Translations under genes and position numbers: made by a program
The notes under the pieces: generated by a model
What the model was told of the DNA's origin: nothing
Database searches by the model: none
What the model saw: only the letters and a program-made list of their open reading frames with translations
Shown here: positions 34,351 to 42,885 of the stretch, in pieces
Layout of the letters: each line of letters starts with the position of its first letter
Position numbering within the stretch: position 1 is the stretch's first letter
DNA from: Nocardioides sp. S-1144
Lineage (GTDB): Bacteria > Actinomycetota > Actinomycetes > Propionibacteriales > Nocardioidaceae
DNA: 64,000 nucleotides
Reading direction: 5' to 3'
NCBI RefSeq assembly: GCF_005954645.2
Contig: NZ_CP040695.2
Location: 2,666,001 to 2,730,000 of the forward strand

Positions 34351-37300
34351 GTGAAATTCCTCAAGACCGGATTGAGCGTCGCGCTCGCGGTCACGGGCCT
34401 CGCGCTCGTGCCCAGCACGACCTCAGCCGCCGTCGGGGCCGCAGCCGCGCGCCCCGGTGACGACACCTCGGCCGCTGCTCGCCTGCGCGCCGCCGCGGAC
34501 GGCAACGTCCGCATCACCACCAAGTCCGCGACCGGCAAGGTCGGGTTCATCTCTGCTCGTGGCGCCGGCGCCGACCTGCTCCCCGACGTCGACGCGAACA
34601 GCAGGGAGACCGCGGTCAAGAAGGCCGAGGCCTACCTCACCGAGTTCGGCTCCGCGTTCGGCCTCGGGGCCGGACAGGCCCGCCAGACCGACGTCCAGCA
34701 GGACCGCTACGGGTGGACCGTCACCTTCGAGCAGGAGTACCAGGGCCTCCCGGTCTTCGGCGCGACCCTGAAGGCCAACCTCGACAAGGCCGGCGACCTC
34801 ACCGCCGTCGCCGGCTACGCCGCCCCGGTGTCCGGCCTCTCGGCCGACCCGCGGCTGAGCGCCGCCGACGCCGCCGCCAAGGCCGTGGCGTTCGTGAAGT
34901 CCGACCCGCCCACCGGCGAGAACGGCACCCCGGCCGACACCACCGGCGTCAAGGCCGTCGAGAACGAGCTGTCGGTCTACCGCACCGGCGCCCTGCGCGG
35001 CGACACGGGCAAGAACGTGCTCGCCTACGTCGTCGAGGTGTCGAACGCCCAGAACGTGCGCGACATGGTCTTCATCGACGCCAACACCGGCAAGCCGGTC
35101 AACCGCTACTCGACCGTCGCCGGGGCCACCGACCGCGAGCTGTACGAGGCCACCGGCACCGCGCAGGCGCCCGTGCTCACCCAGGTGTGGGACGAGGGCC
35201 AGTCGCTCGACGGCCTCAACCAGGACCAGAAGAACCTGGTGAACTCCGCCGGCGAGTCGTACTGGATGTTCGCGAACACCTTCGGGCGCGACTCCTACGA
35301 CGGCGAGGGCGCGACGATGCGCACGGTCAACAACGACCCGCGCATCAGCTGCCCGAACGCCAACTGGAACGGCACCACCACCAACTACTGCGACGGCGTC
35401 ACCTCCGACGACGTCGTCTCGCACGAGTGGGGCCACGCCTACACCGAGTACACCTCGGGCCTGATCTACCAGTACCAGTCGGGCGCGCTCAACGAGTCCT
35501 ACTCCGACGTCTGGGGCGAGACCCTCGACATGATCAACGGTCGCGAGGACGAGGGCGAGGTCTTCGACGCCAAGCGCACCGTGGGTGAGTGCGACCCGAC
35601 CGCCGCGGCCAAGCTGCAGGTCCAGATCACCGCGCCGGCCAGCGCCGCCGGCCCCTGCACGGCCGCCTTCGGGTTCGGCCCGACGTACGGGACCACGGCC
35701 GTCACGCCGCAGGTCGTCGTCGCCACCGACGCCGCCGACGCCGCCGGCCCGAGCACCACCGACGGGTGCAGCCCGTTCGCCAACGCTGCGCTGGTCGCCG
35801 GCAAGTACGCCTTCGTCGACCGCGGCACGTGCGGCTTCCAGGCCAAGGCCGACAACGCCGTCGCCGCCGGGGCCACCGGCCTCGTGGTCGGCCAGAACGC
35901 CGCCGGGCTGCCCACGAACATGTCGGGCACCTCGACGATCCCGGCCCTGATGGTCACGCAGGCCGACGCCACCCGCATCAAGGGCGCCGGCACGGTCACC
36001 ATGTCGATCAAGGCCGAGGACATCTCGGCCCGCACGGCCACCACCCGCTGGCTCATCGGCGAGAAGTCCGAGGCCTTCGGTGGCGCCATCCGCGACATGT
36101 GGAACCCCACCTGCTACGGCAACCCCGGCAAGGTCTCCGACGCCGAGTACAACTGTGACCCGCTCCTGACCGACAACGGCGGCGTCCACGGCAACTCGGG
36201 CGTCCCGAACCACGCCTACGCCCTCGCCGTCGACGGCGGCACCTTCAACGGTGAGACCGTCGCCGGCATCGGCCTCGACAAGGCCGCCGCCATCTGGTGG
36301 CGCGCCCAGACCAGCTACCTGTCGCCGTCCTCGGACTTCACCGCGGCCGCCGACGGCCTCGAGGCCTCGTGCAGCGACCTGGTCGGCCAGCCGATCAACA
36401 AGCTGACCACCGCGGTCGACGCCACGCCCACCGCGGCGCCGTCGATCACCGCTGCCGACTGCACCTCGATCGCCAAGGCCATGACGGCCGTGGAGATGCG
36501 CAAGGACCCGGTGCAGTGCAACTTCCAGCCGCTGCTGGCCAAGGGCACGCTGAGCTCGTGCGGCGAGGGCACGGTCACCGAGACCACCGTCCTCGACGAC
36601 TTCGAGAACGGCCTCGCCGCCTGGACGAAGGACGAGGTGCTCGCCGACGGCGCCACCGAGGGCTTCGACTGGGAGGCCTCGACCGACGCTCCCGCCGGAC
36701 GCACGGGCGGCCTCGCCTACGCGCCCGACCCGGACGCCGGCTCCTGCGCCCCGACCGAGGACGACATCTCCAGCAGCAACAGCATCACCAGCCCGGAGTA
36801 CACGATCCCGGCCGGCCAGAGCCCGCGCGTCTCGGTGGACCACTACATCGCGACCGAGGGCGGCTACGACGGCGGCAACGTGAAGGCCAGCCTCAACGGC
36901 GGCGCCTTCGTCACCGTCCCGGCGTCGGCGTTCCTCTTCAACGCCTACAACGCCACCATGGCGACGTCCGCGACCAACACGAGCCCGCTCGCGGGTCAGC
37001 CGGGCTTCACCGGCACCGACGGTGGCAAGACCGTCGGCAGCTGGGGCCAGTCGGTCATCTCGCTGGCCAAGCTGGGCGCCAAGACCGGTGACAAGGTCAA
37101 GATCCGCTTCGACTTCGGTCGCGACGGGTGCGGTGGCAACGACGGTTGGTACCTCGACAACCTGACCCTCAGCGTCTGCAAGGACGCCGCCGACATCACC
37201 GCCAAGCACCAGCCGAACCCGTCCGTGTACGGCAAGGCCAGCAAGGTCGTCGTCTCCGCCCCCTCCGAGGCCACGGGCACCGTGACCCTCAAGAGCGGCG

Positions 37301-37743
37301 ACAAGACGGTCGGCTCGGCCACCCTGGCCGACGGCTCGGCGACCATCAGCGTTCCGGCGAAGTCGCCGGCCGGCCGCTACGGCTGGACGCTGAGCTACGC
37401 GGGCGACGGCACCTTCGGCGCCTCCGAGACCCCGGTCGCGGCCACGATCAAGAAGGCCTCGACCGCGACCAAGGTCGTGCGCTACGGCAAGGTCGTCAAG
37501 CGGGGCAAGAAGGGCACCGTGACGGTCAAGGTCTCCTCGGCCGCCGGCGCCCCGAACGGCAAGGTCGTGCTCAAGTCGCGCGGCGCCATCATCGGCACCG
37601 GCTCGCTCAAGAGCGGCGTCGTGACGATCAAGACCATCGCCCTGCGCAAGCTCGGCCAGGTCCCCGTCGTCGCGCGCTTCACCGGTGCGGCGAACTACGG
37701 CGTCAGCGCCGCCAAGACGATCACGTTCCGCGTGGTCAAGTAG
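34351..37743 (+). CDS. secreted M4 (thermolysin-family) metalloprotease with nested PA domain
   Basis: 1130 aa from a GTG with GGAGGGA 10 bp upstream. Signal peptide to about residue 30, then an FTP/PepSY-type propeptide. Zinc ligands are H358, H362 (SHEWGHAYTEY) and E382 (NESYSD), the exact 20-residue spacing of thermolysin. A catalytic-type His613 lies in DNGGVHGNSGVPNHAYAL. Between E382 and H613 is a protease-associated domain (about 470-550: YAFVDRGTCGFQAKADNAVA). A jelly-roll-like segment (about 750-950) and a terminal Ig-like domain (about 1030-1130) follow. No membrane or sortase anchor; likely an extracellular protease. Confidence 0.9.
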   Translation: MKFLKTGLSVALAVTGLALVPSTTSAAVGAAAARPGDDTSAAARLRAAADGNVRITTKSATGKVGFISARGAGADLLPDVDANSRETAVKKAEAYLTEFGSAFGLGAGQARQTDVQQDRYGWTVTFEQEYQGLPVFGATLKANLDKAGDLTAVAGYAAPVSGLSADPRLSAADAAAKAVAFVKSDPPTGENGTPADTTGVKAVENELSVYRTGALRGDTGKNVLAYVVEVSNAQNVRDMVFIDANTGKPVNRYSTVAGATDRELYEATGTAQAPVLTQVWDEGQSLDGLNQDQKNLVNSAGESYWMFANTFGRDSYDGEGATMRTVNNDPRISCPNANWNGTTTNYCDGVTSDDVVSHEWGHAYTEYTSGLIYQYQSGALNESYSDVWGETLDMINGREDEGEVFDAKRTVGECDPTAAAKLQVQITAPASAAGPCTAAFGFGPTYGTTAVTPQVVVATDAADAAGPSTTDGCSPFANAALVAGKYAFVDRGTCGFQAKADNAVAAGATGLVVGQNAAGLPTNMSGTSTIPALMVTQADATRIKGAGTVTMSIKAEDISARTATTRWLIGEKSEAFGGAIRDMWNPTCYGNPGKVSDAEYNCDPLLTDNGGVHGNSGVPNHAYALAVDGGTFNGETVAGIGLDKAAAIWWRAQTSYLSPSSDFTAAADGLEASCSDLVGQPINKLTTAVDATPTAAPSITAADCTSIAKAMTAVEMRKDPVQCNFQPLLAKGTLSSCGEGTVTETTVLDDFENGLAAWTKDEVLADGATEGFDWEASTDAPAGRTGGLAYAPDPDAGSCAPTEDDISSSNSITSPEYTIPAGQSPRVSVDHYIATEGGYDGGNVKASLNGGAFVTVPASAFLFNAYNATMATSATNTSPLAGQPGFTGTDGGKTVGSWGQSVISLAKLGAKTGDKVKIRFDFGRDGCGGNDGWYLDNLTLSVCKDAADITAKHQPNPSVYGKASKVVVSAPSEATGTVTLKSGDKTVGSATLADGSATISVPAKSPAGRYGWTLSYAGDGTFGASETPVAATIKKASTATKVVRYGKVVKRGKKGTVTVKVSSAAGAPNGKVVLKSRGAIIGTGSLKSGVVTIKTIALRKLGQVPVVARFTGAANYGVSAAKTITFRVVK

Positions 37744-37760
37744 CACCAATCTCACCCCGC

Positions 37761-37793
37761 GAGGCCCCGTCGAGCACTGCTCGGCGGGGCCTC
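37761..37793. terminator. terminator of the M4 protease gene
   Basis: GAGGCCCCGTCGAGC (37761-37775) pairs with GCTCGGCGGGGCCTC (37779-37793), 15 bp with one G-U pair and a 3-nt loop, 18 bp after the stop. Confidence 0.85.
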
Positions 37794-37799
37794 TCGCAT

Positions 37800-38930
37800 C
37801 CGATCGACCGCAGACTCCGTCCCCACGGCTCGACCACCGGATCCCTCCGCTGGTCGAGCCGGCGAGCGCCAGCGAGCCGAGTCGAGACCAATCCAGCACC
37901 AGGTCTCGACTCGCGGTGACTCCGTCCCCGCGGCTCGACCACCGGATCCCTCCGCTGGTCGAGCCAGCGAGCCGAGTCGAGACCAACCCAGCCCTCACCA
38001 GGTCTCGACTCGCGGTGACTCCGTCCCCACGGCTCGACCACCGGCACCCGCTGGTCGAGCCGAGCCGAGACCAACCCAGCCCACCAGGTCTCGACTCGCG
38101 GTGACTCCGTCCACGGCTCGACCACCGCAAGCCCGCTGGTCGAGCCGGCGAGCGCCAGCGAGCCGACTCGAGACCACCCCATCCCTCACCAGGTCTCGAC
38201 TCGCGGTGACTCCGTCCCCACGGCTCGACCACCGGCACCCGCTGGTCGAGCCGAGTGGCGACCTACCCACGCCACGAAGGTCTCGACTCGCGGTGACTCC
38301 GTCCCCACGGCTCGACCACCGGCACCCGCTGGTCGAGCCGGCGAGCGCCAGCGAGCCGAGTCGAGACCAATCCAGCCCTCACCAGGTCTCGACTCGTGGT
38401 GACTCCGTCCCCACGGCTCGACCACCGGGATCCGCTGGTCGAGCCGGCGAGCCGAGTCGAGACCGACCCAGCCCTCCCAGGTCTCGACTCGCGGTGACTC
38501 CGTCCCCACGGCTCGACCACCGGGATCCGCTGGTCGAGCCGGCGAGCGCCAGCGAGCCGAGTCGAGACCAACCCAGCCCTCACCAGGTCTCGACTCGCGG
38601 TGACTCCGTCCCCACGGCTCGACCGGGATCCGCTGGTCGAGCCGGCGAGCGCCAGCGAACCGAGTCGAGACCAACCGACCTCACCAGGTCTCGACTCGCG
38701 GTGACTCCGTCCCCACGGCTCGACCACCGGCACCCGCTGGTCGAGCCGGCGAGCGCCAGCAAACCGAGTCGAGACCACCCCACCCCTGTCACCAGGTCTC
38801 GACTCGCGGTGACTCCGTCCCCACGGCTCGACCACCGGAAGCCCGCCGGTCGAGCCGAGTCGAGAGCAGCCCACCCCACCGAGGTCTCGACTCGCGGTGA
38901 CGCCGTCCGCACGGCTCGACCACCGAGGAT
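37800..38930 (+). repeat. twelve-unit array of nested inverted repeats (element D)
   Basis: Units of 86-108 bp begin at about 37800, 37902, 38001, 38087, 38192, 38279, 38385, 38480, 38586, 38687, 38795 and 38883; the first has a degenerate left end and the last is cut short. Each carries outer arms GGTCTCGACTCG / CGAGTCGAGACC and inner arms GGCTCGACCA / TGGTCGAGCC, separated by a constant CGGTGACTCCGTCCCCAC. Length varies because the GGCGAGCGCCAGCGAGC segment is present or absent. Open frames across it are by-products of the repeat. The 37744-38978 gap otherwise contains only the protease terminator. Confidence 0.93.
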
Positions 38931-38978
38931 GGCTGAACGGCTCGGCCCGGCCGGTTCGGCGCCGTGCGCTGGCCGGGC

Positions 38979-39887
38979 TCAGAGACCGGTGAGCCAGGGG
39001 CCGACGACGAAGGTCGTCGGCACCGCCAGCACGGCTCCGGCCAGGAGCACGAGCACGACGGCCTGCACGCGGTGGGCGCCGGTGTCGGCGAGCAGGCGCA
39101 CCCGGACCACGAGGTCCGCGCCGGCGGCGCCGCTGCCGAGCGTGACCCCGCTGCCGGGACCCGCGGCACGGGCGCCGGCGAGCTCCACGAGGGCGCGGCC
39201 GAGGGCGCGGCGGGCCCCTCCCCCGGCCGAGCGGACGGCGGCCCGGTCGGCCAGCACCTCGACCAGCAGCCGGACCTCGGCGAGCGCCGCGGCGCTGGAG
39301 ACCCAGCGGGGGAAGGCGCGGTGCAGCACGCTGAACGCCTCGAGCACGAGGTCGTGCCGGGCGCGCAGGTGCGCCCGCTCGTGGGCCAGGACGGCGTCGA
39401 CCTCGGCGGCGTCGAGCCGCCCGAGGGCACCGGCGGAGACCACGACGCGGGCCCTCTGCATCCCCGGCAGGCAGTAGGCGACCGGCAGGTCGTGGTCGAG
39501 CACGACCACCCCCGCCCGGGTCGAGCCCCGCTGCGAGAACCGGTGGGCGACCAGGTCGACCTGGTCGCGGTGCCGCCGCCGCAGCGCCCGGAGCCGGGTG
39601 CCGACGAGGTGCCCGCTGAGCAGCAGGCGCCCGAGCACCAGCCCGGTCACGAGCAGCGCGACGCCGGCCACGACGTAGGACGCCGCGCCGGGCTCGTCGC
39701 GCCAGGCCGTGCCGGTGGCCAGCGAGGCGCCGGCACCGAGGGCGGCGAGGACGGCGGCCAGGGCGACCCCCTGCCACAGCAGCATCGCCGCCCGCGGCGT
39801 GCGGCGGGTGCGGGTCACCCGGGCCAGCAACCGCGGCGCAGGGCCGGCGAGCAGCCCGGCCAGCAGTCCCAGCAGCAGGGGCGTCAC
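38979..39887 (-). CDS. M56 family (BlaR1/MecR1-like) membrane metallopeptidase
   Basis: 302 aa from a GTG. Several hydrophobic segments (N-terminal LLLGLLAGLLAGPAPRLL, then two near residues 35-95, and one at the C-terminus) surround a cytoplasm-facing zinc site, HERAH at 169-173. PVAYCLPGMQRARVVVSAGAL upstream is typical of the M56 core. There is no C-terminal penicillin-binding sensor domain, so it is the short actinobacterial type; the signal it responds to is unknown. It follows blaI by 10 bp and probably inactivates that repressor. Confidence 0.85.
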   Translation of the reverse strand: MTPLLLGLLAGLLAGPAPRLLARVTRTRRTPRAAMLLWQGVALAAVLAALGAGASLATGTAWRDEPGAASYVVAGVALLVTGLVLGRLLLSGHLVGTRLRALRRRHRDQVDLVAHRFSQRGSTRAGVVVLDHDLPVAYCLPGMQRARVVVSAGALGRLDAAEVDAVLAHERAHLRARHDLVLEAFSVLHRAFPRWVSSAAALAEVRLLVEVLADRAAVRSAGGGARRALGRALVELAGARAAGPGSGVTLGSGAAGADLVVRVRLLADTGAHRVQAVVLVLLAGAVLAVPTTFVVGPWLTGL

Positions 39888-39897
39888 GGCAGCAGCG

Positions 39898-40284
39898 TCA
39901 CTCGTCGAGGGCGGCCAGGGCCCGACGCAGCGCGGCGACGTCCTCGGCGCTGGCGTCCTCGACGAAGGCGACCAGGGCGGTGCTGCGGTCGTGCTCGGCG
40001 AAGTCGACCAGGGTGTCGCGCATCAGCCCGGCGGTGAGCGACGCGCGGCTCTCGCGGGCGCGGTAGCGGTAGGCGCGGCCGTCGCGCTCCTGGGTGACGA
40101 GCTCCTTGCGGGCCAGCCGGTCCATCACCGTCATCACGGTCGTGTAGGCGATGTCGCGGTCGGCGGCCAGCGCGCCGTGCACCTCGCGGACCGTCAGCGC
40201 CTCGTCACCCGTCGCCGCCCACAGGCGCTCCATGACGGCGCGCTCGAGGTCGCCGAGCTGGGAGCGGGAGGAGGAGGTGGGCAC
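39898..40284 (-). CDS. blaI: BlaI/MecI family transcriptional repressor
   Basis: 128 aa from a GTG. The winged helix (LGDLERAVMERLWAATGDEA, LTVREVHGALAADRDIAYTT, VMTVMDRLARKELVTQERDG) and the dimerisation tail are standard for BlaI. These repressors bind TACTAC/GTAGTA dyads and are removed by proteolysis. Such dyads lie in its own promoter, which is shared with the divergent cyd operon. Confidence 0.92.
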   Translation of the reverse strand: MPTSSSRSQLGDLERAVMERLWAATGDEALTVREVHGALAADRDIAYTTVMTVMDRLARKELVTQERDGRAYRYRARESRASLTAGLMRDTLVDFAEHDRSTALVAFVEDASAEDVAALRRALAALDE

Positions 40285-40294
40285 GTCCCTGATT

Positions 40295-40338
40295 GTACTA
40301 CGTCACCCGGTAGTACTACTGTCCGTAGTATCTACTAC
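40295..40338. promoter_or_regulatory. cluster of BlaI-type operators between blaI and cydA
   Basis: Three dyads: GTACTAC-N8-GTAGTAC (40295-40316), the perfect 10-bp palindrome GTAGTACTAC (40310-40319), and GTAGTA-TC-TACTAC (40325-40338). They start 11 bp upstream of the blaI start and end 40 bp upstream of cydA, so one repressor could control both directions. Confidence 0.8.
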
Positions 40339-40378
40339 GCATCGTCGTAGTCATGCGCGGAACCTCTGGAGGACAGCA

Positions 40379-41824
40379 GTGGACGTCGTCGACATCGCCC
40401 GGTGGCAGTTCGGGATCATCACCGTCTACCACTACCTCTTCGTCCCGCTGACGATCGGGCTGACGGCGGTGGTCGCCGGTCTGGAGACCCGCTGGGTCCT
40501 CTCCCGCGACCCCGACCACCTCCGGCTGACGAAGTTCTTCGGCAAGCTGCTGTTGATCAACTTCGCCATCGGTGTGGTCACCGGCATCGTCCAGGAGTTC
40601 CAGTTCGGCATGAACTGGTCGGACTACTCCCGCTTCGTCGGCGACGTGTTCGGCGCCCCCCTCGCGATCGAGGGACTGCTCGCCTTCTTCCTCGAGTCGA
40701 CCTTCCTCGGCCTGTGGATCTTCGGGTGGGACAAGCTGCCGCGGGGTCTGCACGCCGCCTGCATGTGGCTGGTGCACCTCGGGACGCTGTTCTCCGCGTG
40801 GTTCATCCTGTCGGCGAACTCCTGGATGCAGAACCCGGTCGGCTACCGCTACGACGAGGCGACCGGCCGCGCCGAGCTCACCGACTTCTGGGCGGTGATG
40901 TTCAACAAGGTCCAGCTCGTGACGTTCCCGCACGTCATCCTGGCCGCCTACATGACCGCCGGGGTCTTCCTGATCGGCGTCGCGGGCTGGCTCTACCGCT
41001 CGCGCCGGCACGAGGCCGACCGCGGCATGTACCGCAAGGCGATCCGGATCGGGGCGGTCGTCACGCTGGTCGGCGGCCTCGGCGTCGCGATCAGCGGCGA
41101 CGTCCAGGGCAAGATCATGACCGAGGTCCAGCCGATGAAGATGGCGGCCGCCGAGGGGCTCTACGACACCCAGGAGTCCTGCGCGCCGTTCTCGGTCTTC
41201 ACCCTCGGCACGCCCGACGGCCGCGAGGAGAAGTGGGCGCTCACCGTGCCGTGCGTGCTCTCGTTCCTCGGCACCGGGTCGGTCGACGGCCGGGTCGAGG
41301 GCATCGACGACCTGCGCGAGCAGTACCGCGCGGAGTACGGCTCCGACCCGGGCGCCAGCTACTACACCGTCGACGAGTACGTGCCGGTCATCCCGGTGAC
41401 CTACTGGTCGTTCCGGCTGATGATCGGGCTGGGCTCGCTCGGCGCCGGCATCGCGGCCCTGATGCTCTTCCTGACCCGGCGCGACCGGGAGCCCGGCCCG
41501 TGGTTCGGGCGGCTCGCGGTCGGCTCGTTCCTCGCCGTCCTCCTGGCCAACTCCTTCGGCTGGATCTTCACCGAGATGGGTCGTCAGCCCTGGGTGGTCT
41601 TCGGCCTGATGACCACCGAGCGGGGGGTCTCCCCCGGGGTCAGCGTCACCGAGGCCTGGATCTCGCTGATCACCCTCGTCGTGCTCTACACGATCCTCGG
41701 CGTCATCGAGGTCGGCCTGATGCTCCGCGCGGTCAGGTCCGGGGCCGGGGAGTTCGTCGAGCCGCCCGACCCCGGCCGGCGCAGCGAGCAGGACGACGAC
41801 GCCCCGCTCACCTTCGCCTACTGA
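40379..41824 (+). CDS. cydA: cytochrome bd ubiquinol/menaquinol oxidase subunit I
   Basis: 481 aa from GTG, preceded by GGAGGA. This membrane subunit oxidises quinol and holds hemes b558, b595 and d. Axial ligands are visible: H18 (ITVYHYLF), H185 (TFPHVILAAYM) and the RLM motif in YWSFRLMIGLG. E98 and E106 lie in AIEGLLAFFLES, and GRQPW is near the end. The Q-loop carries GDVQGKIMTEVQPMKMAAAE and is of the short type. The GTG was chosen because VDVVDIARWQFGI matches the family N-terminus. Confidence 0.96.
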   Translation: MDVVDIARWQFGIITVYHYLFVPLTIGLTAVVAGLETRWVLSRDPDHLRLTKFFGKLLLINFAIGVVTGIVQEFQFGMNWSDYSRFVGDVFGAPLAIEGLLAFFLESTFLGLWIFGWDKLPRGLHAACMWLVHLGTLFSAWFILSANSWMQNPVGYRYDEATGRAELTDFWAVMFNKVQLVTFPHVILAAYMTAGVFLIGVAGWLYRSRRHEADRGMYRKAIRIGAVVTLVGGLGVAISGDVQGKIMTEVQPMKMAAAEGLYDTQESCAPFSVFTLGTPDGREEKWALTVPCVLSFLGTGSVDGRVEGIDDLREQYRAEYGSDPGASYYTVDEYVPVIPVTYWSFRLMIGLGSLGAGIAALMLFLTRRDREPGPWFGRLAVGSFLAVLLANSFGWIFTEMGRQPWVVFGLMTTERGVSPGVSVTEAWISLITLVVLYTILGVIEVGLMLRAVRSGAGEFVEPPDPGRRSEQDDDAPLTFAY

Positions 41825-41864
41825 CCCGCCCACCCCGACCGACCCGAGACCCGGAGGCCCTCCC

Positions 41865-42875
41865 ATGGAGCTCACCACTGTCTGGTTCACGCTCATCGCC
41901 GTCCTCTGGATCGGCTACTTCACCCTCGAGGGCTTCGACTTCGGCGTCGGCATGCTGCTGCCGTTCCTGGCCCGGGACGACACTGAGCGCCGGGTCATGA
42001 TCAACACCATCGGCCCGGTCTGGGACGGCAACGAGGTGTGGGTCCTGGTGGCCGGCGGGGCGACGTTCGCGGCCTTCCCCGAGTGGTACGCCACCTTGTT
42101 CAGCGGGTTCTACCTGCCGCTGCTGCTCATCCTGGTCGGGCTGATCGTGCGCGGGCTCGCCTTCGAGTACCGCCACCAGCGCCCCGAGGCGCGGTGGCAG
42201 TCCGGCTGGGACACCGCCCTGATCGTCGGCTCGTTCGTGCCGGCCGTGCTCTGGGGCGTCGCGTTCGCGAACATCGTCCGCGGCGTGCCGATCGACGCCG
42301 ACAAGGAGTTCACCGGCACCCTGCTGACCCTGCTCAACCCGCACGGGCTGCTCGGCGGCCTGGTGACCCTGACCCTCTTCCTCACCCACGGGGCGATGTT
42401 CGTGGCGCTCAAGACCGACGGCGAGATCCGGCACCGCGCCCGCGCCCTGGCGATCCGGCTCGGACTCGTCGCCGCCGCGCTGGCCGTGGTGTTCCTGGGC
42501 TGGACCCAGGCCGAGACGGGCAGCCTCGGCTCCGCGGTCGCCTTCTCGCTCGCCGCGCTCGCCCTCCTGGCCGGCGTCGCGGCCGCGTCGTGCGGTCGCG
42601 AGGGGTGGGCCTTCACCGGCACCTTCGCCACGATCGGGCTCGCCGTGGGCGGGCTGTTCCTCGCCCTCTTCCCCGACGTGATGCCGTCGACGACCGACGC
42701 CGCGTTCTCCCTCACCACCACCAACGCCGCCGCGACGGCGTACACGCTGAAGATCATGACGTGGGTCGCGGTGATCTTCACCCCGGTCGTGCTGGGCTAC
42801 CAGGCCTGGTCGTACTGGGTCTTCCGCAAGCGGATCTCGGTACACCACATCCCCACCGCCGAGCTCGCGCACTGA
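41865..42875 (+). CDS. cydB: cytochrome bd oxidase subunit II
   Basis: 336 aa, strongly hydrophobic, about eight to nine membrane helices. WIGYFTLEGFDFGVGMLLPF, NTIGPVWDGNEVWVLVAGG and AFPEWYATLFSGFYLPLLL are hallmark CydB sequences. It pairs with CydA in the bd oxidase, a high-affinity oxidase that does not pump protons. AGACCCGGAGG precedes the ATG, 40 bp after cydA. Confidence 0.96.
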   Translation: MELTTVWFTLIAVLWIGYFTLEGFDFGVGMLLPFLARDDTERRVMINTIGPVWDGNEVWVLVAGGATFAAFPEWYATLFSGFYLPLLLILVGLIVRGLAFEYRHQRPEARWQSGWDTALIVGSFVPAVLWGVAFANIVRGVPIDADKEFTGTLLTLLNPHGLLGGLVTLTLFLTHGAMFVALKTDGEIRHRARALAIRLGLVAAALAVVFLGWTQAETGSLGSAVAFSLAALALLAGVAAASCGREGWAFTGTFATIGLAVGGLFLALFPDVMPSTTDAAFSLTTTNAAATAYTLKIMTWVAVIFTPVVLGYQAWSYWVFRKRISVHHIPTAELAH

Positions 42876-42885
42876 GGGACCGACG

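Noticed and set aside
37800..38930. CRISPR array
   Set aside because: The units are 86-108 bp, are themselves repeated nearly in full with no unique spacers, and have no cas genes nearby.
38101..39477. 458-aa open frame through the repeat array
   Set aside because: The translation is a periodic RSRLAVTPSPRLDHR string produced by the DNA repeat, and it runs antisense into the M56 peptidase gene.
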